64,000 bases of DNA, taken from positions 1-64,000 of the forward strand of contig CANQOQ010000006.1 in the NCBI GenBank assembly GCA_947625495.1, read 5' to 3'. The position numbers were made by a program, and so were the translations under genes. The DNA is from Candidatus Gastranaerophilales bacterium (GTDB lineage: Bacteria > Cyanobacteriota > Vampirovibrionia > Gastranaerophilales > Gastranaerophilaceae). The notes under the pieces are model-generated. The model was not told the origin of the DNA. It searched no databases and saw only the letters and a list, made by a program, of their open reading frames with translations. This document shows positions 54,360-63,150 of this stretch, piece after piece. How positions within the stretch are numbered: the stretch's first letter is position 1; each line of letters starts with the position of its first letter.

Positions 54360-56585
54360 ATGAATCATTTAAAAAAATACGCAGTACCATTTATTAATGT
54401 ATTAGTTCTTTTATTTGGTTTCTTTTTTATTTTTTCGTATTTATATATGGATGTTTGTACTGACCATGATCATTGGTATCCTTTTCTTATAGTGCGGGAA
54501 AATTATTATTTTACAACACCCAGAGTATTATCTCCTTTCATATCTTCTTTTTTTTATGTCTTTATTTCTAAAATAACAAATGTACATATTAATGATATTT
54601 CTTGTACTATTGTTCCATTTTTTATTGCTTTAGGTATAAGTATTACATCATTTTTTGTTTTAAAAATATTTTATCTATTTTCAAATAATGATAAAAAAAT
54701 ATTAAACAGATTATCTTTTATATTTTATTATCCTATAATTTTTATCATTATTGCATTAATTCCGGTTTATAGTGCCAACATGGATTTTTTCTTTTTTTCT
54801 TCTATAAACTCAACTGTTAGATATTGTGATCACTTATTTAATTTCGTTTTCTTTGCTATATTTTTATATTATATTTTTAAAATAATTTTTAAAGAAGATT
54901 GTAAGAGAAAACATATAATTTTTTATTTACTGAATTCAGTTTTACTTGCAATGACTAATGAGTATATATCTTTTTATTCGATTCTGTTAGGTTTTTTTGT
55001 TCTAGTATATATGATTTTTAAGAAAAAAAATAATGATATAAATAATAAGAAAAATTTATTATACTTTCTAATAATATATGGTTCTTTGGTATTGTCTACC
55101 ATTATAGTATTTTACATATCAAATACTTTTACTTTTCATATGACAGGTCATGGCGAATATAGTTTATTTAACGCTTTTATTGAATCCTTTTCCTCAATAG
55201 GTTCTTTTGGTAAATGCTTTTTTAATATACTTATTAAAAAGAACAGTTTAATATTAGTTCCAATTATTTTATTGAATATTCTTATATATGTTAATAAAGA
55301 TGAAAAAATAAATAATATCAAAATTAATATTATGCAGGGATTATGTTTATTAAGTTTGTATATTTTTAGTATTTCCTTATTATTTTTAAATAACGTAAAA
55401 TTGGTTTATGATAATTTAAATTTTTGGATTGAATACCCGCCTTTTTTTGCATTTTATACAAAAACTCTAATCATTCTGCTAATGTTAATTTTTGGTTATT
55501 TTATTAATGTAACAGTTACGAAAAAAAACATAAAACATATAGTAAATATAATATTTATTATTTTACTTTTTGCCATAGTGATAACAAATAAAGATGAAAT
55601 AATTTTTCAATACAAATATCAAAGAGAAATAACAAAAGAATTAAGAGAAATACTGTATAAATCAGATAAAATGTCACTTCTTTATAGTGAACAGGACGGA
55701 ATAGCATTATTGCCGATTTCATATTATGAAAAATATAATCAAATAACCTCTATTTACCGACCTTTTTGTCAAGATTCACATCCTGATATAAGAGATTTAA
55801 TGAAAAGTATTGTTGAGAAAGAAGTTAACCAAAGAAAGTCAAGATTATATACCTGGATTAATAAAGGTAAAATCGAAGCAGAAAATGAATATTTACATTA
55901 TTTATTTAATTCATACGGAATAATACTCGATGGAATAATATTTGTAGATGATGAAAAAGCATTTAAAGAGTTTGAAAATAGGGGTGGAAGTTTTTCTGAA
56001 AAAGAATTAAAACGATTAAGTTTTACTTATTTAAAACATAATTTTGTAAAAGAAACTAATTTGGAAAACATTAATAACAAAATAAAACAATATCCAAATA
56101 ATTCATATCTTTATGCTTCAAGGGGAAGATATTACCTTTATAAAAATGATTATAGTAAGGCTGTTAATGATTTGACTAGAGCAATTGATATAGCTATAAA
56201 ACAAAATCAAGATATTATTCCTTATTATTTTTTAAGAAGTTGTGCTTATATAAAACAAAATGAATTAGGTAAAGCGATAAATGATAATTATAAAATAATA
56301 GAATTTTTCCCTTATTCTATTACTATAATTACAGATACTATATATTTTTTATATAATGAAAATAGAGAAAAAGAAGCAGTTAAATTATATAATAAATTGA
56401 TAAATATATTCCCGTATAGACTTAGGGGAGGGAATAATGCAAATTATATAAATTATAATGACCTTACAAAAATGCAAATTCAAATAAAACAATATAATGA
56501 TGCAATAGATAATAATATTTTCATTAAAAGGATCAGAGAAAATACTTTTATTTTTAATAAATACCCTGCTTCATTAATTCAATAG
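54360..56585 (+). CDS. Polytopic membrane protein with C-terminal TPR domain
   Basis: 741 residues. About 11-12 hydrophobic helices in the first 430 residues, separated by short polar loops with a D-H-D-H-W-Y-P near residue 36 in the first loop. A charged soluble region and TPR units (S-L-Y-A-S-R-G-R-Y-Y-L-Y type) follow from about 560. The topology is like membrane glycosyltransferases or polymerases, but no known motif proves that. It converges with, and overlaps by 32 bases, the first radical SAM gene. High AT and Asn/Lys content. Confidence 0.65.
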   Translation: MNHLKKYAVPFINVLVLLFGFFFIFSYLYMDVCTDHDHWYPFLIVRENYYFTTPRVLSPFISSFFYVFISKITNVHINDISCTIVPFFIALGISITSFFVLKIFYLFSNNDKKILNRLSFIFYYPIIFIIIALIPVYSANMDFFFFSSINSTVRYCDHLFNFVFFAIFLYYIFKIIFKEDCKRKHIIFYLLNSVLLAMTNEYISFYSILLGFFVLVYMIFKKKNNDINNKKNLLYFLIIYGSLVLSTIIVFYISNTFTFHMTGHGEYSLFNAFIESFSSIGSFGKCFFNILIKKNSLILVPIILLNILIYVNKDEKINNIKINIMQGLCLLSLYIFSISLLFLNNVKLVYDNLNFWIEYPPFFAFYTKTLIILLMLIFGYFINVTVTKKNIKHIVNIIFIILLFAIVITNKDEIIFQYKYQREITKELREILYKSDKMSLLYSEQDGIALLPISYYEKYNQITSIYRPFCQDSHPDIRDLMKSIVEKEVNQRKSRLYTWINKGKIEAENEYLHYLFNSYGIILDGIIFVDDEKAFKEFENRGGSFSEKELKRLSFTYLKHNFVKETNLENINNKIKQYPNNSYLYASRGRYYLYKNDYSKAVNDLTRAIDIAIKQNQDIIPYYFLRSCAYIKQNELGKAINDNYKIIEFFPYSITIITDTIYFLYNENREKEAVKLYNKLINIFPYRLRGGNNANYINYNDLTKMQIQIKQYNDAIDNNIFIKRIRENTFIFNKYPASLIQ

Positions 56586-57540
56586 ATGTTGTATTTTTTC
56601 TTAAAAGAAGCCCTAATTCATTTGTACGTTTTTTAACATAATCAAAAATCTCATAATTATAATCTTCGATTTTTTGTCCTTTTTTTGTATGAATACCCCA
56701 ACAGAATTCCATACTAATTTCAACACATGTTAATCCGTATTTTTTACTTTCCAGTAACCATTTTTCAACTTCTTCAATGTTATCATTGAATCCTTTTAGA
56801 ATAATAAATTTAGATACAACATTATCTGTATTATGAATATTACCTTTATATTTTTTTGCAGCAAGAACGTATCTCTTCAGATTTTTCATAACTTGTAGGT
56901 ATTTATCTCTTTTTTTAATCTTTTTATAGATATCCCGATTCCCTGCACATACGGCAACAGTAATAGATGCTTTTCCTTTTTTTAACATTTTTTCAACCGG
57001 TTTTAAATATCTTATTCCTGAACTTTCGCAAGTTGAAAAATTTAAATTATGCTTTAAAAATAAATCAACAAGCTTTGGAAATTCTTTAAGGACTCCAATA
57101 TCACCGCCCCCAACATTAACATATAAATCATTTAAATCAATCTGATTTAATTTATATAATTCTTTTATTGTTTGATAAATTTTAGGATTACCGTATTTTA
57201 TTTTATCGCTGAATTCACCTTTAGTTTCATCTCTATAGGAACAATAAAAGCAGCCGCAATTACAGTGATACCAATAATAAAGGTCTATTCTTTGTATTTT
57301 ATCGCTAAATGCATTTTCTGTGTTTCTATAAATACAATCTTTACATCCTTCAGGAATAATATTATTAATTAAGTCATTTTTTATGCGATTTCGTTGTTCT
57401 TTTATTTTATATGCAAGTTCTTTTGGTTTTTCTTCGTAGGCAGATATTATTTCACCCAGTTGTAATGTTGTACAGCATCTTACATTTTTTTGATGAAAAC
57501 TTAATCCGTTAGTTAAAAATTTACAATAATTCTTCTGCAT
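56554..57540 (-). CDS. Radical SAM protein with N-terminal SPASM-like cysteines (array member 1)
   Basis: 328 residues. CX3CX2C at C93/C97/C100 binds the 4Fe-4S cluster that cleaves SAM; V-G-G-G-D is the GGE-like motif. Before it lie C6, C22-C23 and C66-x2-C69, the pattern x-C-C ... G-x-x-P-x-x-C-x-x-C typical of SPASM domains but at the N terminus. It is the most diverged member with a shorter C-terminal part. Substrate unknown. Confidence 0.8.
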   Translation of the reverse strand: MQKNYCKFLTNGLSFHQKNVRCCTTLQLGEIISAYEEKPKELAYKIKEQRNRIKNDLINNIIPEGCKDCIYRNTENAFSDKIQRIDLYYWYHCNCGCFYCSYRDETKGEFSDKIKYGNPKIYQTIKELYKLNQIDLNDLYVNVGGGDIGVLKEFPKLVDLFLKHNLNFSTCESSGIRYLKPVEKMLKKGKASITVAVCAGNRDIYKKIKKRDKYLQVMKNLKRYVLAAKKYKGNIHNTDNVVSKFIILKGFNDNIEEVEKWLLESKKYGLTCVEISMEFCWGIHTKKGQKIEDYNYEIFDYVKKRTNELGLLLRKNTTSIELMKQGIY

Positions 57541-57625
57541 AATTATACTTTTTAGGATAACATATTTAATGGTAATATTCTACTTATTTATTGTAATATA
57601 TAAATATATAAATTTGGAAGTTAAT

Positions 57626-58687
57626 ATGTCAGTTATATGTAAATATTTAGCCGAAGAAATCCATTTTGCCCCAACAAGAATTGTTCCTTGCGGTGCAAGT
57701 GTTTGGGACAGTGAAAAAGATATTGTTGAAAAATATTTTGTAAAACCTAATGTTCAAGAATCGAATACAGATTTTACACAATATTTTAATAAAAGAGCCG
57801 AATATATTGAAATGTATAAAAATGGAAACAAACCTACTTTTTGTCAGGATTGTGAAAGATATGCTCCTATAGAGTGTGATACTTCTAATTTATACAAACA
57901 TAAATTTTCAAAAGTAAATATATATAACAGGACACTTTGTAACTGCAGATGTATATATTGTTGTTTAGCTGCTTTTGGAAAAGACGAGGCTTTTATAAAA
58001 ATGAATTCCGAACAAAACTATGATATCAAGCCTATCCTTGCGAAAATTGATGAACTGGATTTGGTGGATGATGGAGTAGAGATAGCAATATTTGGCGGAG
58101 AATGCACAACTTATCCTGATGAGCTTGAATATATAGTTAAATGGGGTGAAAAATATAAAGCCAAATTTATTATTTTATCTAATGGTATTATTTATAATAA
58201 AACTTTTGAACGATTAGTAACTTCCGGAAATGTAGAACTGCGTTTTTCTATTGACTGCGGTTCAAAAGAAAAATTTGAAAAAATCAAGAAAGTAAAAACT
58301 TATGACAAAGTAATTAATAATATAGATAAATATTGTAAACTCGCAAAAAACAATCCTAATGCCTGCATTCAATTAAGATATTTGTTGTGCCCAAACTTAA
58401 ATGATGATTTGAAAGATTTAAAAGAATTTTTTGAGTTGGCATTAAACTTGCAGGTTAACAATGTGGTACTTGGGTTTGAGCGTGATTGGCTGCAGCATAA
58501 TATAAAATATCCTATACCTAAAAAAATGAAAAAATTTATAAAATATTATATGAATAGAAATAATTTTACCGGTCTTAACCGTGGTATTGATAGAAGTGAA
58601 GTTTTTGATTGGTGGTTTGAAAAATTAATTTCTGATGAAAATTCTGATAACTTAATAAATCGTCTCTTTTCTTTTTTTAAAAAATAA
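57626..58687 (+). CDS. Radical SAM protein, array member 2 (opposite strand)
   Basis: 353 residues from ATG 57626, which has GGAAG upstream; the frame also opens at 57569 but those residues are hydrophobic and lack a start site. C5, C22, C73-x2-C76 (and C84) precede the radical SAM motif C105/C109/C112. G-G-E-C-T-T is the GGE motif. Only member on the plus strand; the others read leftward. Longer than most members, with a Trp-rich C-terminal end (FDWWFEK). Confidence 0.8.
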   Translation: MSVICKYLAEEIHFAPTRIVPCGASVWDSEKDIVEKYFVKPNVQESNTDFTQYFNKRAEYIEMYKNGNKPTFCQDCERYAPIECDTSNLYKHKFSKVNIYNRTLCNCRCIYCCLAAFGKDEAFIKMNSEQNYDIKPILAKIDELDLVDDGVEIAIFGGECTTYPDELEYIVKWGEKYKAKFIILSNGIIYNKTFERLVTSGNVELRFSIDCGSKEKFEKIKKVKTYDKVINNIDKYCKLAKNNPNACIQLRYLLCPNLNDDLKDLKEFFELALNLQVNNVVLGFERDWLQHNIKYPIPKKMKKFIKYYMNRNNFTGLNRGIDRSEVFDWWFEKLISDENSDNLINRLFSFFKK

Positions 58688-58690
58688 GTA

Positions 58691-59728
58691 TTATACTATA
58701 TTAAAATATCTGTTTACTACCCTTATTTCATCATTTTTATAGTCCATCCACATATCATCTTTATATTTACCTGTTGTAAGCATAATAGAAGCTCTATTGC
58801 CAAGATAAAAATTAAACTCTCCATTCCCGATTAAATCTGCTTTTTTCTTTGTCTCATAAAATAGATTGAGTATGTGATTGCTTATATTATCTCTATTTGG
58901 TTCATAATAGTTAGAATCAATACCTAAAACAACATTATGCACATTTGCATTTTTACATTTTTCAAGCCACTTTTCTATCTCAAGCATATTGTCATTTATT
59001 CCAGGGATTATAATGTATTTTACATTTACAAGGTCATTATATTTTTGAACTTTAGTATATTTGTTTATATTTTTCCATACTCTATCCCATGTTTTTACCC
59101 TTTTAATTTTTTCATGAACTTCTTTTGAGCCTGCATCAACTGATATTACAATACATCCATTTCCTGCTTTTAATTTCTTGCCCATAATTGGGGAATAGTC
59201 CACCCCTGAGCTGTTAGCCACTATAAAATAATTTAATTTGTCCAGCAATTTAACAGTTTTTACAAACTCTTTTAAACAGGTAATTTCGCCGCCTGAAAAA
59301 TTTGCCATTCCATTTTTATCTAATATATTTCTTTCTATCATTTTTTTTATTATGTAATACACATCATAAGTTTTTAGTGAATTGTAGAATTTTTTATCTT
59401 TACCTGTAAAACAATAAATACAATTTGAATTACATTTTGTCCAATGTTGAAACATTAAATTCTTAATTTTGGGCTGTTCCTGTGGCAGTTCTTCAAATTC
59501 TATTAAGTCCATGCAGCCTTTGCAATTTGGTATTTCCTCTCCGTTTCTACAAGCATTATATACCTTTAATCTGTTCTCTAATAATTTATCTATATCAAAA
59601 TTTTTTTCATTAAAACCAGATAGTAAACAGAGTTTTCCTCCACCAATATGACTTAGTTGTGTACAGGTGTTTATTTTAAATGAATGTTCAAAATAAATAC
59701 CATGTTTAATAAATCCACAACATTTCAT
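58691..59728 (-). CDS. Radical SAM protein, array member 3
   Basis: 345 residues. C3-C4, C22 and C69-x2-C72 precede C99/C103/C106. F-S-G-G-E-I is the GGE motif. Its start ATG overlaps the stop of the upstream member at 59725 by four bases (ATGA), so both are translated from one mRNA. Confidence 0.8.
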   Translation of the reverse strand: MKCCGFIKHGIYFEHSFKINTCTQLSHIGGGKLCLLSGFNEKNFDIDKLLENRLKVYNACRNGEEIPNCKGCMDLIEFEELPQEQPKIKNLMFQHWTKCNSNCIYCFTGKDKKFYNSLKTYDVYYIIKKMIERNILDKNGMANFSGGEITCLKEFVKTVKLLDKLNYFIVANSSGVDYSPIMGKKLKAGNGCIVISVDAGSKEVHEKIKRVKTWDRVWKNINKYTKVQKYNDLVNVKYIIIPGINDNMLEIEKWLEKCKNANVHNVVLGIDSNYYEPNRDNISNHILNLFYETKKKADLIGNGEFNFYLGNRASIMLTTGKYKDDMWMDYKNDEIRVVNRYFNIV

Positions 59729-60702
59729 TTGAGTTCCTCCTCATTTTTAAACCAGTATTCTGTTTCAGCCGAATAGGATATTTTAATTGCTTTTTCTTTT
59801 TTAAATAATTTTACTAATTCCTTTATTCTTCGGGGTATTGGTTTATCTTTATTATCTTTAAACCAAAAGTGTTCTATATCTATATGTATATCATTGCAAT
59901 GTACTTGTTTGCATTTTTTTATGAAACTTTTAACCTCTGTTATTGAATCATTTATTTGAGGAATTATTATGTATTTTATTTTTACAGATGATTTCATAGG
60001 ATTAACTGCTTTTATATACTTAGCTATATTATTCCATACGTTATTATATGCCTTTACTTTTTTTACCTTTTCATATGTTTTTTTTGTTCCGGAATCCGGA
60101 GAAATTATAAGCTCTGCCTCGCCAGCTTTTAAAATTTTAGAAATAGATTCTGAATATTTAATGCCTGAACTTAGAAGTTGAATTTTACCCTTCATTATTG
60201 AAGTAAAATATATTAACCATTCTAATTCACCTTTAGAAAATTCTGTGCATTCTCCGCCACCTACAATAAGCATAAAATTATTTTTTATTAAATTTTGGTT
60301 TCGTAAACTTAATAGTATTGGCTTTATATCATAGGGTTTTAGTTTATTAAAGTATTCTTTATTACTGGGATTATTATATGTATAGACACAATAAATACAG
60401 TTGCATGAACATTTTGGAGTATTTGCAACTATTATTCTATTAATGTATATTTCTTTTTCATCCCATTCTTTATCTTCAATTAACGGACAATTTTTGCAAG
60501 CGGAAGGGATTTTTCCTTGTTTGAATGAATTTAATAATTCTTGTCTTTTATTTAAGTATTCCTCAATATTAAATTCAATACCGTTAAATTTTTCTATTAG
60601 TTTTATGCTCTCTTTATTCATAGAGGCTTCACAACAAGGCTTGACCTCAAATATGTCAAAAACTATTTCATGAAGCAGGTAATCACAACATTGGTATTTC
60701 AT
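59725..60702 (-). CDS. Radical SAM protein, array member 4
   Basis: 325 residues. C5-C6, C23-C24 and C69-x2-C72 precede C98/C102/C105; G-G-G-E-C-T-E is the GGE motif. Members 4-7 share P-D-S-G-T-K / V-D-A-G-T-K, then K-V-K-x-V-K-A-Y-x-x-V-W and W-F-K near the C terminus. No C-terminal cysteine cluster is present. Confidence 0.82.
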   Translation of the reverse strand: MKYQCCDYLLHEIVFDIFEVKPCCEASMNKESIKLIEKFNGIEFNIEEYLNKRQELLNSFKQGKIPSACKNCPLIEDKEWDEKEIYINRIIVANTPKCSCNCIYCVYTYNNPSNKEYFNKLKPYDIKPILLSLRNQNLIKNNFMLIVGGGECTEFSKGELEWLIYFTSIMKGKIQLLSSGIKYSESISKILKAGEAELIISPDSGTKKTYEKVKKVKAYNNVWNNIAKYIKAVNPMKSSVKIKYIIIPQINDSITEVKSFIKKCKQVHCNDIHIDIEHFWFKDNKDKPIPRRIKELVKLFKKEKAIKISYSAETEYWFKNEEELK

Positions 60703-60774
60703 TTTTTTAATTCTTTTTATTTTAGGATATCATAAGAATTTGAATATTTCTATTATTTATAGTAATTTAAGTTT

Positions 60775-61113
60775 ATGATTAACTTTTTTAAAAAAATTTT
60801 TAGATTAAACAAAAATTTATTATCTTCTGAAAATAATGGATGTAAAGAATATACATCTGCAATATTTTATGCCCTTGACGGTGAAATTGCCGTAAAAACA
60901 GGAGACTATTTAAAGGCAGTTGAAAATATGACCAAAGCTATTGAACTTGAAGATAATAACGATATGTTTTATTATACAAGAGCTTTAGCTTATAAAGCTT
61001 TAAAAGACTATAAATCAGCGCTTGATGATATTAACCGGGCACTGAAAATTAACGGAAACATTAACCAAACTATTTTATTAAAGGAAGAATTAACTGCACT
61101 TATTAATAATTAA
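60775..61113 (+). CDS. Small TPR protein inside the radical SAM array
   Basis: 112 residues. Two TPR units (about 37-104: AVKTGDYLKAVENMTKAIEL and YTRALAYKALKDYKSALDD), with an N-terminal amphipathic stretch that is basic and hydrophobic (FFKKIFRLNKN), possibly membrane associated. The TPR sequence resembles those at the end of the 741-residue membrane protein. Lies between array members 4 and 5 on the opposite strand; likely an adaptor. Confidence 0.7.
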   Translation: MINFFKKIFRLNKNLLSSENNGCKEYTSAIFYALDGEIAVKTGDYLKAVENMTKAIELEDNNDMFYYTRALAYKALKDYKSALDDINRALKINGNINQTILLKEELTALINN

Positions 61114-61114
61114 A

Positions 61115-62077
61115 TTAATTACTAAGCCAGCTTTTAATTTCATTTGATTCAAAAGAAATAGTAAATTTTGCTTGTTTCAGTTTGTTATATAAATTTTTTA
61201 TATTCTCAGAGGCTCTTTTTTCTTTATTTCTTTCAAACCATAAGTATTCAACAGCAAGTTCTATTTTGTTTTGGTTTATTTTATTACATTTATTTATAAA
61301 ACTTTGGATTTCTTTTAAATTGTCATTAATATTGGGAAGGATTATATATTTAATTATAAGTTCACTATTTTTGCCTTTTTTCGCTGCAAGACCGTATTTT
61401 TTAAGATTTTCCCATACTAAATTATATGCTTTTACTCTTTTTATTTTTTCAAAAGTTGCTTTTGTTCCCGAATCAACTGAAATTTTTAATCGGCATTTTC
61501 CTGCTTGCAAAATTTTTGCTATGGCGTCAGAGTATATTATTCCGTTAGAGAGTATTTCAAGCCGGCAATTTAAAATTAATGCTAAGTATAAAATAAATTC
61601 CAGTTCTTCTTTTGGATATTCGCTGCATTCTCCACCGGCTACAGTAATAATACAGTTATTGTCTATGATATTATTATCATACATATTTTTTAAAACAGGT
61701 TTAATGTCATAGGTATTCCTAGTGTTTAATTCCTGTTTTGTTTGATTGCTTGTTGCAATCAATGAGCAGTATATGCAGTTGCAAGAGCATTTTGTTCTGT
61801 GTGTTATTATAATTCTATTAATTTTAAAGATTTCATTCCATTCCTTTTTTATAAGTCGGCTGCATCCTTTACAGCATGCAGGAATATTCCCTGCTTTTAA
61901 CATGCTTATATATTCATTTCTTTTGTTTAAATATTCATTGATATTAAATTTTTGACCGTTAAAGTCATTGATAAACGTACTTTTGTAGTTATTAGTAGGA
62001 CTGCAGCAGCATGGAATTACTGTATCTTGAGAGAAGACTATTTGATATAATAAATATTCACAGCAGGTAAATTCCAT
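61115..62077 (-). CDS. Radical SAM protein, array member 5
   Basis: 320 residues. C5-C6, C23-C24-C25 and C68/C69-x2-C72 precede C97/C101/C104; A-G-G-E-C-S-E is the GGE motif. Start ATG shares one base with the stop of member 6 (TAATG), so they are coupled. The pattern I-x-P-C-C then R-x-E-Y-I-x-x-x-K-x-G-x-I-P-x-C is that of SPASM domains. Confidence 0.82.
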   Translation of the reverse strand: MEFTCCEYLLYQIVFSQDTVIPCCCSPTNNYKSTFINDFNGQKFNINEYLNKRNEYISMLKAGNIPACCKGCSRLIKKEWNEIFKINRIIITHRTKCSCNCIYCSLIATSNQTKQELNTRNTYDIKPVLKNMYDNNIIDNNCIITVAGGECSEYPKEELEFILYLALILNCRLEILSNGIIYSDAIAKILQAGKCRLKISVDSGTKATFEKIKRVKAYNLVWENLKKYGLAAKKGKNSELIIKYIILPNINDNLKEIQSFINKCNKINQNKIELAVEYLWFERNKEKRASENIKNLYNKLKQAKFTISFESNEIKSWLSN

Positions 62078-63102
62078 TATCTGTTTATCCTCGGCAATGT
62101 ATATTTATCTTTAACAAATGACCATAACCAATCTTTTTCGACACCTTCAAAATCTATTTTTATGATTTTGTCATTGTATAATTCATCAAAAAAGTAATTA
62201 ATTATTTTTTTTACGCTGGTATGCTTTTGTGTATCGTATTTATTTTTATCTATCCATTCATGCTCAACATCAATTCTTACATATTCACATCCTACCTGTC
62301 TTACCTTCTTTATAAATGCTTGTGCCTCTTTTATAGTATCATTTATATCAGGTATGATTATGTATTTTAACTCTACATAAGTATTATCTGCTTTATATTT
62401 TTTTGTAACTCTAATATATTTTTTTATATTTTTCCATACATTGTCATAGGCTTTAACCCTTTTAACTTTTTCAAAGGTTTCTTTTGTTCCGGCATCAACA
62501 GAAATTTTTAATATATTATTTTTTACTTTTAATGTTTCTGCAATAAGTTCCGAATACTTAATTCCGGAAGAAAGCATTAATAACTCACATTTTAAACTTA
62601 ATGCCCAATAAAGCATGTATGCCAGTTCTTTTTTTGGATATTCACTGCATTCTCCACCGCATAATAATACTTTGCAATTTTCCTTAATTAAATCATTATC
62701 TTTTAAATAATCTAAAATCGGCATTATATCATAAGGAACTTGTTTATTAAGATAACTTCTCCTTTGATCATCTCCATAACCTGAATGTTCGCAATATATA
62801 CAGTTACAAGAACAATAAGAACGATGAGAAATAATCAATGTTGTTAATTTAAAGTTTGTATTTCCGGCTTCACTGTTTTCATATATAGTGCAACCATTAT
62901 AGCAAGGTGGCTTTTCACCGTTTTTAAATTTTTCAATATATTTTTCTCTAATTTCAAGGTATTTTTTTATTCCATCTATTGTTCCTGTATAATTTTTTGA
63001 AAATAAATTATTTTTTTCTATTGAAAACGAGCAACAAGGTCTTATTGCATCATGATAGAATGCAATTTGATTAAGCAAAAATCTGCAACATTCTTTTGTC
63101 AT
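62077..63102 (-). CDS. Radical SAM protein, array member 6
   Basis: 341 residues. C5-C6, C23-C24 and C67-x3-C71 precede C97/C101/C104; C-G-G-E-C-S-E is the GGE motif. Its C-terminal part is about 20 residues longer than that of members 4 and 5. Shares with member 5 both residue numbers of the cysteines and the K-R-V-K-A-Y-D block. Confidence 0.82.
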   Translation of the reverse strand: MTKECCRFLLNQIAFYHDAIRPCCSFSIEKNNLFSKNYTGTIDGIKKYLEIREKYIEKFKNGEKPPCYNGCTIYENSEAGNTNFKLTTLIISHRSYCSCNCIYCEHSGYGDDQRRSYLNKQVPYDIMPILDYLKDNDLIKENCKVLLCGGECSEYPKKELAYMLYWALSLKCELLMLSSGIKYSELIAETLKVKNNILKISVDAGTKETFEKVKRVKAYDNVWKNIKKYIRVTKKYKADNTYVELKYIIIPDINDTIKEAQAFIKKVRQVGCEYVRIDVEHEWIDKNKYDTQKHTSVKKIINYFFDELYNDKIIKIDFEGVEKDWLWSFVKDKYTLPRINR

Positions 63103-63150
63103 GTTATAATCCTTTATTGCCTGCTTTAATTATATTTGATAAACAATTAT

